Part shown: piece by piece, positions 34,616-44,620 of the stretch
Numbering within the stretch: position 1 is the first letter of the stretch
Layout of the letters: each line of letters begins with the position of its first letter
Notes under the pieces: generated by a model
The model's input: only the letters and a program-made list of their open reading frames with translations
Told to the model about the DNA's origin: nothing
Databases searched by the model: none
Position numbers and translations under genes: made by a program
Origin: Jacaranda mimosifolia
Lineage: Eukaryota > Streptophyta > Magnoliopsida > Lamiales > Bignoniaceae
NCBI GenBank assembly: GCA_018894105.1
Contig: CM032126.1
Location: 25,084,391 to 25,148,390, forward strand
DNA: 64,000 bases
Direction of reading: 5' to 3'

Positions 34616-35034
34616 TCCTTTAAGAGTACTATTTGTTAAACAGTTAGTAATATGAACTAAACTAGTTTTAAAATCATAATGCTCTTTGGAATCATTAATA
34701 TTTTGTAATAATCTACAAAATAATCGACAGTAGCTTTTAAAAAATCAAAATGTTATTTTCGTAAAACCATTTGCGCATTTTTTTCCCTTAAAAAAAGTAA
34801 TGAACTAAAGTTTTTGAATCACATCTGCATAACTCTATGCTATGCCCAAGAAAAATATAGTGTTTGAAAAATATGATAATAAGTGTTTATTTTTTATGTT
34901 TAGTAAAGTGTTGAAAAAAGATAAAAATTATTGAGGAATGATAATAGTTACAAAAATTATCCTCTAAGTAGTAAAATGAAATAAATTTATTAATAGTATT
35001 AATTCATATCTTTATTATAATTTCAATGTTTCTA
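34616..35034. other. Spacer between copia A and copia B
   Basis: AT-rich sequence of about 420 bases with no coding frame and no repeat ends that I can recognise; probably original intergenic DNA. Confidence 0.5.
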
Positions 35035-35529
35035 TGTGGTGAATTCTAGAAGCTATATTGGAGAAGAATGTAGAGAGCAAAACGAGTGCACATGGAGGAG
35101 AATATGAGTTGTATTCATCCATGAAAGGTTATAGAGAATATATACAATGCATGAGCCCAGAAATTGAGGAAACAACATTACTAACAAATAACTAGCACTA
35201 ACAAATGAAAGAATATTCCTAATTAATTCTGGACTACAACTGAATATATATATACACACACACAAGATATAATACACTAATACACTAACCCCCCCTCAAG
35301 ATGGACTGTAAATTTCCTTTACAGCCATCTTGGAAAGAAGTTCTACAAGAACACCGAGGGAAAGAGCTTTTGTGAAGATGTCCGGAAGTTGGGGAGCAAT
35401 TTTATCACTCCAAAAGTTAACTTATCCCGAATGAAGTGGCAATCCACTTCAATATGCTTAGTATGTTCATAAAATGTTGAATTTGAAGTAATGTGGATGG
35501 CGGAGCGATTATCATAGAATCACAAACTA

Positions 35530-36660
35530 GTTGATGTGGAGGAAAAACTAAAGTCAAGGAGCAACTGTCCTAACCAAACTAATTCAATGGTGGTGGAAGC
35601 TAATGCCCCATATTCTGCCTCAGTGGAGGATCTAGAGAAAATAGATTATCTCTTGGACCGCCATGATATCAAAGTATCACCAAGACAAACACAAAAACCA
35701 TTAATTGATCATCTAGTGGCCTTACAAAAAGCCCAGTTAGCATCAACAAAAGTACGTAACTAGAGTGAGCAATTTGCAGAAAAGAAAAAGCCCTGACCAG
35801 GATGTCTCTTCAAGTAGCGCAAGAGATGGTGAGCATCATAAAGATGAGGAGTTCTCAATTGAGCAAGGAACTGGCTAAGGAGACGTACCCAAATATAATA
35901 CCAGGCTAGATATTGTAAGATATGGAAAAGAACCAATACGATTGTGGTATTGAGATGCATCGGGCAAGGAATCACCATTATCATATAAGATTTCATAAGT
36001 TGTCTAGTTATGCAAGTAAGGTGAGGGGTGTAGTTAATAAGATAAGTGGCCGTAAAGACACACTCATGCTAGAGGTAGAGAGGAATTTTGGCTTGGAAAT
36101 AGAGGACATGGGCAACATTTAGTAAGTATTGTTGTTTTCTCTCAACGATGGAGTTTTGTTGTCGCATTTGACGCAAGATAATTGATGTATGATTCCATGT
36201 TGTGGGAAAAAATCAATAAGGGCCAGTTTCTTGGCATTATCAGTCTGAAAAGCTTTAATTTGGCATTAAATTGTGTATGTATCATATTGTAAAAATGGAG
36301 AATGACACTAGAAAAATCATATTTCATCTTAAGTAGGAACAACCATGTAAAACGACTGTGATCAACCAAGGTAAGGAAATAGCAATGCCTCATATAAGTA
36401 ATAGTATTAAAAGGCCCCTAAATATCGGCATGTATTAAATCAAAACAACAAGGTGATTTATGATTATGTGAAATAAAAGGTAAACTGTCTTTATTTTGCA
36501 AGAGGGCAAATATAACAAGGTGCTATTACATAAAGATTCAGATATATGAAGTTGATTTTTCAGGATGGTGAGATGATGGAAGGAGGGGTGCCACAGAAGT
36601 TGATGCCAAGTTTCTAGTATCACTGAGTTGATGGAAAGAGAAGCTAAAGATAAGGGCATG
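35530..36660 (-). pseudogene. Copia B pol remnant: integrase fused by deletion to RNase H
   Basis: On the - strand: an integrase zinc region (WHQLLWHPSFHH, near 36600), integrase core start (YFLTLVDHSRFTWLFLLK, near 36350), then HECVFTATYLIN near 36060. After TTYEIL (near 35990) the text jumps directly to the region just before RNase H (GDSLPDASQY, then SQFLAQLRTPHLYDAHHLLRYLKRHPG), followed by RNase H with FVDANWAF, STEAEYGAL and [12 protein letters not shown] (to about 35420). The second half of integrase and nearly all of reverse transcriptase are absent. Many stops. It cannot encode a working polymerase. Confidence 0.82.
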
Positions 36661-36865
36661 GATAGGACAAAAGGCCATTGATATTGTTAGTCTTGCCAAT
36701 TGTCATCAGGTTCTGAATAAGATAATGATTAGGAAAAAATGAAACGATGAGAGAGTTATTGTGGAGAAAATAACTCACAAATAAGGAATGAAAAACACAT
36801 TGTGAAGGGTAAAATGAGTGCATAATGAGACTGTCCCCTTGAAATTTACAGGAATGGATTAGGCA

Positions 36866-38763
36866 CTAGGTAGCATGATAGTGGAATTGTGTATGGTTGA
36901 ATAGAAGTGAATGCATAGATGTTGGAATATATATGAGTGCTGGCACCAGAATCAATGATCTAATCACTGGCTGAGAGGAGAGTATTTGAGGCAGATAAAG
37001 TGATACTTGTAGCAAGATTAGAATTATGATTCTAAGAGACATGAGTAATTTGTTGAGGTATCTGGGAAAGGATAAGGCTGAGAAGTCATTGGCATTAAGC
37101 CTTATTGAGTCTTTGAAAAAGGTTGCCAAGATGAGAGATGGAATGTGAGGTTTCAGATAGACAGCTGGTGAACTTGGGGGTTGGAACCAGTAGAGGCAGG
37201 TTGTTTTAGCCTAGGCTTGAAACCAGACAGGTAACCATGTATTTTGTTACAGTTTTTGATAATGTGGCAATATATATTGCAATGGGTGTAGTAAAGGCAA
37301 CAATGAATAGGAGGATGGTTGGAGGGTAGGGGAAGAGACTTGGGGGATTGATGTTTAACTAGGAAGGCCAAGGAATTGTTCAAGTCAGATGGTGTGGAAC
37401 CAAGGACATCGAGTTAACGTTAACATTTTCCTTGAACCACCAAGGCAAAAAACTTATTAATCGACAGGAGGGGATCCATCATCAGTATCTGGACATGAAC
37501 GTGAGCATAAGAGTCATGAAGGCCCATAAAAAAACTGATCATGTACTCAGATTGAAAGTGGGATCCAAGATCTTTCAAGCCACCACAAAAGTAAAGACCA
37601 CATGTGCAAGATGGTTGAAAGTTGGTAAGCTTTTCCTAGATAGGGATGGCAGTGGGGCGGGCTAGGCTCACCCCATACCCCCCTCCCGCCCCACCCCTCC
37701 ACGCCTTATCCTATCGGGTTGGTGGGTTTAACCTGCCAACCCAGAAAAAAATTAAAAAAATTGGAATAAGTCAATGAAAGCATCAAATCAAAACTACTTG
37801 ACAATAATTAAAATTCAAATTTCAGGTATAAAAATAAAAGATCCATGCAAACAAGATAATATTCTAGAAGAAAAATAGGAGATAAAAATAGAATTAAAGT
37901 AATAATCAGTACAACATCCAAATTTTTATACATTGTGAGTTTGACAGTAAACTAAAACAAAAAAAACTCAAAATTTTTAAGTCCAACAAGCATCCATCAT
38001 ATAGTTCTAATCCTCATCTAAATTAACTCATCTCACACTCTTCAACATCTTCCTCTTCATTGAGCATAGTTGGACATTATTTTTAATTAGAAAAATATAA
38101 AATAAATTATTATTATTATTATTATTATTATTATGGGCGGGGTGGTGAGGCGCGACGGTTAGGTGGGGTGGCAGGGTGGATTTAGGGTAGGGTCGGTAAA
38201 CCCCATACCCCATCCCAAATAATTCGGGTTAGGAAAATACTGCCACAAACCAGTCTCATTCAGGACAAGTTGAGCTTGAGCTCGAGTTTTGCCCCGTCTT
38301 ATTGCCACCCCTATTCCCAGATGATTTTTGATTTAGTGAAGCAAACACCAACAAAATTAGAACCTTGATTGAGAGACATTAAGTCACAATAGAGCTGAAA
38401 AACCAGAGGGCCATCACTTTGTCGGAATTGCTCCTTAAGGTTGAGCCACGTATCGGCGGCCGATTTAGCAAAGATGAGACTGACGGAGATGTCATTGCTA
38501 ATAGAGTTAAGAATCCAGTTGATGATGATGTTGTTGCTACAAGTCTAGGCTTGGAGAAATGAAAGATCCGTAGCTGATAGTTTGGGAAGGGAGCCATCGA
38601 TAAAGCCCAACTTATTCTTCACCAAAAGGGCTATGATCATTACCTTGCTCCGGGAGGCATAGTTATCTCCTTGGAGGGGCTAAGAAACCAAGACAAGACC
38701 AAGGCCATTGTTGTGATGAAGAAAGTAAGGACTCATAGGGTCATCAATGGCAGGAGCAGCCAT
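36866..38763 (-). pseudogene. Copia B gag and protease, interrupted by a MITE
   Basis: Gag starts at the ATG at 38763 (MAAPAIDDPMSPYFLHHNNG), continues through WTLNSISNDISVS-type gag text and LVFQLYCDLMSLNQG to about 38320, where the MITE 37641-38313 interrupts it. It resumes beyond the MITE to a zinc knuckle (CTHCNIYCH, KIHGYLSGFK, near 37230-37310) and a protease motif IIDSGASTHI near 36950. In-frame TAG codons follow LVLVS and LQA. The order and spacing are those of a copia gag-protease region. Confidence 0.8.
37641..38313. mobile_element. hAT-type MITE inside copia B gag
   Basis: The left end TAGGGATGGCAGTGGGGCGG and the inverted right end TAGGGGTGGCAATAAGACGG are closely similar. The flanks TTCCTAGA (37633-37640) and TTCCCAGA (38314-38321) match at 7 of 8 positions. 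Both subterminal regions are rich in GGGGCGGG/CCCCATACCCC motifs; the middle is AT-rich with a (TTA)n microsatellite at 38105-38134. There is no coding capacity. Confidence 0.82.
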
Positions 38764-39061
38764 TTAGGAACAAAGATTATGGAAGAGAAGGGAAGAAATG
38801 GAAGAAACGGGAGGAAAATGGTGAAAGAATGTTAGACTTCCAATACCATGTTGAAGAATGGACCCTGGGTCTAACTTACCCTGAAAGCTAGTTCAAGAAG
38901 TGAGAATTATCTAAGGCTATATATAGAGATCACTACTTATTTATTTCACCGATATAGGACACTAACACACCCACACATGCCCAAGAATGAACATCTAAAG
39001 TGTAAAATAATATAAAATGGGTGGTCCCACAACATTGTGTAGCCCAACATCGGGAATAGGT

Positions 39062-39074
39062 GACTCCGATACCA
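39062..39074 (-). promoter_or_regulatory. Primer-binding site of copia B
   Basis: TGGTATCGGAGTC on the - strand lies directly inside the 5' LTR and differs slightly from the usual initiator tRNA-Met complement TGGTATCAGAGC. Confidence 0.75.
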
Positions 39075-39132
39075 TGTTGTGAATTTTGAAAGCTATACTG
39101 GAAAAGAATATAGAGAGTTGAACGAGTGTATA

Positions 39133-42100
39133 TGTAACACTCCTAGATATGCATTGATTTTTCATAATTTATTTACGTATTAATTTATGAGAATTTTAAT
39201 TTTATTTATTTGATTTTTCAAAAGTTTTGTGGGTGAAAACGCGAATAAAAAAGACTTAATTGCATCACTTTTAAAAAATTCATGAGAGTCAATGTGTAAT
39301 TTTAATAGTTAGAGGACCCAATGTGAAGGTTATTAGAAAATGGCAGCTGAATAGAATTAAATAAAATCGATGGGGGTCAATTTGTAATTCTGAAAAGCCT
39401 AAATCTATAAAAATGAAAATTTTAAATTTCTCTGCCACATTTCATTTCTTCCCACCGAAACACCCTCTCCTTCCTCTCTCACCGGCGAACCTCCGGCTAC
39501 CACCCAACCTCCGAGCCAACCTCATAAACTTCTTCCCCACTTCACCCTGAACACATATATACCTTCTACTATCTCCATCTTCGGCAAAACCAACAAAAAG
39601 CATGAAGCTCGAACGAAGCCACGGCGGAGCTTGTTGGGTTTCCTTTTCTGGCGCTGAAAATGGGCATGCAACTAGTGGGTTCAAAAGAGTGCAACTCAAG
39701 AATGAAGATGATGGTCTTCGATTGAAGTTTTCGACGACGGCAACAGCAAATTTTGGATGAAACAGTCACGGCAGCATGGAGCTTCCAGGTTGAAATTGGA
39801 GGACAATCCGATAGCGAAGGTTTAAATTGAGTTGGGTGTTGGGTTGGTTGAGCTGAAATGCTTCTTTTGGTAGTGTTGGTGATAGTCTTCGGCGGCGGCG
39901 GCGGCGGCGGCAGAAGAATAGAATCTTCCCCTCGACGAGAGGAACACATACACGAGGTTTGATCGTGGAGATTGCGATTCGATAGTGAGATATTGGTAAT
40001 TGACCAGAAGAAAATGATTTTTGTATTGCATGTATATATATACACATTCAAATCATATCTACCATTATATAATAAAAAAAATGGATCAACTGAAAAATAT
40101 AACCATACATGGGAAATCAAACATGCATGCACGTATTTGAGCTCGGAAAAGCCCAAAATTGCATTATTTCATGTGATACATGGTTAGATAAACCTATTAA
40201 GTGAAGAAAACTCTAATTTTATGTAACCATAACTTAAGTGACAAAGTTTGGATTTATATATATAATTGGGTCGCTATAATCGATATAATGTAATGTTATA
40301 AGGTTACATAGGTAAATTAGGGATTCAATTGTACTATTTTATTAGTATAGGAAGAACTCTGTAAATAATTTATATATCCAGTGCGAATAGCATGTTATGG
40401 CGATAATACTTAAGCATAAACCCTAACCACATTTTTAGGTGGTCAACTACAGAAAATAGGATAGCTATTAGAATGATTATAAATGTTATACACCATTAGG
40501 GTTGAACAAGGGTTTTGATAGAAAATTACTGTTGTGAATAGGTGAGGGAAGAGTTTGTCCCGAGGATCAGTAGATATTAACTTCACTGCCAAGGTTGATA
40601 AGGTGAGGATCCGCAAATCTGGCAACTCTTGTACCTATCGCTTTTCTTGATAAACCCCTATGAGGGTTGGTATTGATTTGATTATCATATTCTGTGAATT
40701 ATTGTTGTCCCTATGAGGGATCTGCCAATTGGTGCTTGCTTGTATGAGCTTATTCCATATCATTGAACCCGTTAGGTTCTGCTGATTTGATATCTATCTT
40801 GATTACTATTATTGATTATCTAACCCTGTGTGGTTCTCTTGATTTGAAAATCATTGGTATTTATCTGTGTTTCTTGAAAATGACCGTTTGAAACGAACTC
40901 TGTGAAATTCTCTGAAATTGTAAAATTCTATCTGAAGCTGAAATGTACGCCCGAGTGGCTTGTGGTTTTAATACTATTCTGATCACAAACTGATTTACCG
41001 TTCTGGTGCCATGAACTTTCTCAATTTTATCAAATTGTTCTCGTTGAATTGAAAATTATTATTGTCAAATATCGTATTGATTTTCTTGATTTTTCAGTGT
41101 ATCGTAGATCGCCTTGATGGCATAATTGTTTAGTTATTCTGCCTCGTTGATAATTGATCGTTCAAAATATTAACTGAAAATGATACAGGAGAATTGTTGG
41201 GCCGAGAGCATTGCCAAGCTGTCATGCTTGTGCCAATGTTATTGCCAAGTCATCGTGATTGTGCCACTGTTTCGCCAAGCTATCATGCTCGTGCCACTGA
41301 ACTATTATTGTTGATTAATTATATTGTTATGGAGGCACAATGGTATTTTGATATGCATATTTTGCTCTTTTATTGAAATACGTATTCTGTTGGATTTGTA
41401 CTATTAAATTGTATTTTGCTCGTGGAGCAATAAAGTTGGAGTGAGTTCTCGGTCTGGATCGGGCTGATATCCCAGGCCAACTGAGCCGTCTGTATTTCCT
41501 CCCGAATTGTGATCGGTTGAGACGTTCTAAACCTCCCGAATAGCTTCGGTCGAGATGATCCCGGGCCTTTTGAGTTGATGGTTACGCATTCCAACCTAGC
41601 AATTGTTAGTTGTTGAAAACTGTCCCTTTTGCTTCATTCTGGCATATGATTTGCTTCCATAGTTTAAATTGTTGAACTCCATTGTTATTGATTGACTCTT
41701 GACATCCGTCGATTGTTTTGCCTTATTCCTCACTGAGTCATTATGACTCATCCTCATACCGTTTATTTCCTTTCAAACAGGTATGAGATCAGAGGCTTAG
41801 ACTGAGGGTTTTAGCTTGATGTTTTGTATTAAAGTTTGGTGAATGGATGTTTATATATGAATTCACCATTTCTGATATTTTGGTATTGGAAATGTGTAAA
41901 CTGTTGGGACAAATGTAAGACTTTTAGTATGTATGAATTACGTTGCTTATGTTGATATCTTGGTTCTGATTTTTGATGGATTATTAGTGTGAATTGAGCA
42001 CTCTGATATTATGGCATTAAGTTTAAAGCATGCTTTGAGTTATAATTGTTGTGTTTTATTGGAGAATTTTGAAAAAAAATGTATGGGTCTATCGGATATG

Positions 42101-42171
42101 ATACTGCATGCTATAGGATTTAACTGGGTGGCATTCTGACTTTTGGGTGATATCCCAAGTGGGGTACCACA
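39133..42171 (+). repeat. 5' LTR of the gypsy element (3039 bp)
   Basis: This LTR matches the 3' LTR at both ends. It contains a segment, 39677-40943 (1267 bp), absent from the other LTR, including a (CGG)n run near 39892-39912. It has three units of a minisatellite at 41213-41302. The open frame 39569-40156 on the - strand in it has no domain. Confidence 0.92.
41213..41302 (+). repeat. LTR minisatellite, 3 units
   Basis: Units of about 30-31 bp start GCCAAGCTGTCATGCTTGTG or a variant; this is the short version of the array at 48946-49170. Confidence 0.85.
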
Positions 42172-42175
42172 GACG

Positions 42176-42191
42176 TGGTATCAGAGCTTGG
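42176..42191 (+). promoter_or_regulatory. Primer-binding site of the gypsy element
   Basis: TGGTATCAGAGCTTGG, four bases inside the 5' LTR, matches the complement of the initiator tRNA-Met 3' end, as in chromoviruses. Confidence 0.9.
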
Positions 42192-42329
42192 GTTTGGAAA
42201 CCCGAGCTATACTGGGACAAGATCCTAGGATAAGACCCTTGATGTCTTCCATATGTTGAGAAATTCTGTGTGACCCAAGGACTTGAGGTGAATTTGATTT
42301 ATTTGAGATTGATAAAGGAGGTTATGTAT

Positions 42330-43141
42330 TACATGATGGCAAATGGACATAGGGAAGGCAAGGAACCTGTAGAGGATGATGAGAGCATGGATGTCCTAAA
42401 GGAAAGAACTAGGGCTCTGGAGGTTGAGAAGGAAAAGCTGAGAGAAATATGCCAAAGTCTTGAGGAAAAGCTTTATGACTTGAGAGAGACTTTAAGAAAT
42501 AGTCAGGCTGAAAACAATTACTTGAAGTCAGCAATAAGGGCTAGAAACTACATGGTAGCAAAGTTAAAAGAGGATCCAGAAAGGGAAGAGCGATGAGTTA
42601 GCATTACTGAAGCACAAGTTGAGGGACTTCAGGCTATCCGAAGGCACATGGAAGAGACTTTTTGGTTGTTGGAAATTGACTATAGGAGAATTATGGATAT
42701 GAACTACATCAACATGAATGAGATTAGGAAGAGATAGCTCATTACGGTAGAGCTATAGATCAGGTGATAAGTGTAGGTATAGGCATCGATGTTGGTGCTG
42801 GACCATCTGGAGTACGCCACTCACTCCAGCATAGACATGGGCTTGGTATACGTATAGAAGAGGTGCCTGCGAGGATACCGAGACTTGCACCTGCAGCGAC
42901 CCATAGGAGGATCCTACTGACGAGGAGCTTGCGATGTATCCAGTATTGGAGTTCTTGGTAGACGAGCCGCCTGAGGATGCTGATGCAGAGATCCCGATAG
43001 CTTATGAGGATGTAAAGATCCCGATAGATGAAGAGGATGTAGAGTTACTAATACCCGATGAGGATGTGGAGATATAGATGGATGATGACGAGGAGGATGC
43101 AGAGTCCGTTATCACGAACGTAAGAGACCTAGACTAGATGG
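42330..43141 (+). pseudogene. Leader ORF upstream of gypsy gag: coiled coil then acidic tail
   Basis: Between primer site and gag lies about 800 bases of coding-like sequence not part of gag. From 42330 a frame encodes a charged coiled-coil segment (DVLKERTRALEVEKEKLREI and LEEKLYDLRETLRNSQAENN). After a TGA at 42594-42596, where CGA would be a one-step ancestor, the same frame goes on (VSITEAQVEGLQAIRRHMEE) to about 42735. Another frame then carries DVGAGPSGVRHS, and a third (42911-43137) an acidic stretch (DEELAMYPVLEFLVDEPPED, IDEEDVELLIPDEDVEI). Shifts and stops separate the parts. I do not recognise the protein. Ogre/Tat elements are known to have an ORF ahead of gag; whether this is related cannot be judged here. 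Confidence 0.55.
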
Positions 43142-43520
43142 TTTCTAATGTAGAAACGAAATTACTATGTATATAGACTAGTACAATTCTAACCCATAGG
43201 TAGGGCAGTACGAGCTATAGTTACTCATATGTGATGGGAGTCCCCTCGCACTAGCCTTGTCATTTTTTATGACCAGGCATACAGTTAGCTTAGCCAATTT
43301 TGAAATTTTTTGACCTGTAGATACTACAGTAACTGCTAATGCTAACTTGATTATAAATGAAATGTTACCCTCAGTTACTATATAACTTATATGGTGTGCT
43401 AAATTGCCTTTGTTCTCGCTTTCTTTTTAAATTTTGGAAATTTGAAAGAATTGATTTATGATTTAAATTTTATTTACGAATCAATGGTAACAAACTTAAG
43501 TAGCAAGGAATCAGAAGACG

Positions 43521-44620
43521 ATGGCATCCCATGAGAGTAACGATGTTCCTGCCCCAATAAGAGGAGGTCGTAAGGAAAGACCAGTAGATAGAAGACCCAA
43601 TGTGCCTCGAAACCCTAGGTAGGAGGTTCATGCAAACCAACAACCCTGGCAATATGATGAAATTTCACTGACTAATCCGGTTGACCAGCCTCCTATGGGT
43701 TTATCTGTCAAACCCAGGAATCCTGAGGGACCAAGGCACCAGCCACGTGGTCAACCCAGAGGTGGTAGGGCAAGAGCCGTAAATGAAGTTGCAGACGATC
43801 GAGCATTGGAATGATTCTTGCGTTTCCAATCTCTTAAATTTTTGGGAGAACTAGATGACCGAAAGACAGAAGAGTAGATAAACAATTTGGAGGGTATATT
43901 TGAAACCCTTCACTAGCCTGATGAGCAAAAAGTTCGATTTGCTGCATTCTTATTAGCAGGGCTGGGACGCAGCTGGTGGAAAATGGTGGATTGAAGATAG
44001 ACGGCCACAGGAACCCAGAGAACCTGGGCAAACTTTACTAGAGAATTTATGGATAAATATATTCCTCTGGTAGTCAAGCAGGCAAGGGAAAGGGAGTTTA
44101 TGAATCTACTCTAGGGAAGTCGAACGGTTAGTCAGTATGAGGCTACCTTTAGTCGATTGGTTCAGTATGCCCCTTATATACTAGAAGATGAGAGTCGCCA
44201 GATCCGACAATTCATACAAAGATTGCAACTAGAGTTCAGAAGAAGATTAGCTCTCTTTGATCTACCAAATCTCAATGTGGCGGTCAGTAAGGTTCTACAG
44301 TTGGAGTCAGAGCTGTAGGACATTCAGAATTGAGGATAGAACCCGAAAGGGTAGGCTGTACCCTGAAAGGCAAAGTAGTACAGGAAAGAAACAGCCCCGA
44401 TTGCGAATAAGGAACACAATGCCTCGAACCCCCCAGTCTGGCAGAACAACAAATCAGACCCAGGGAGGAACCCAAAAATAATATGGATATTGTGGGAGAT
44501 CTGGACATAAAGAAGTAGATTGCTGGATGAAGCAGGGTAGGTGTCTACGTTATGGTAGTGACCAGCATTTCTTGAAAGACTACCCTAGAAAAGAAGGCCC
44601 GATGGCCACAACGAGAGGAA
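43521..44620 (+). pseudogene. Gypsy gag with zinc knuckle
   Basis: The frame begins MASHESNDVPAPIRGGRKER at 43521. It continues through the retrotransposon gag domain (FLGELDDRKTEE, EQKVRFAAFLLAG, SWWKMVD, FTREFMDKYIPLVVKQARER, SQYEATFSRLVQYAP, ALFDLPNLNVAVSKVLQLES) to a zinc-knuckle pair (YCGRSGHKEVDC, CLRYGSDQHFLKDY, near 44485-44590). At least seven in-frame stops interrupt it, mostly TAG with some TGA. Several stand where the family has Trp or Gln. The zinc knuckle has lost some cysteines. In intact elements gag forms the particle and binds RNA. Confidence 0.88.

Noticed and set aside
39569..40156. 195-codon open frame on the - strand, Pro/Arg-rich
   Set aside because: It lies in the gypsy 5' LTR over a (CGG)n run, has no domain, and the region is absent from the other LTR.
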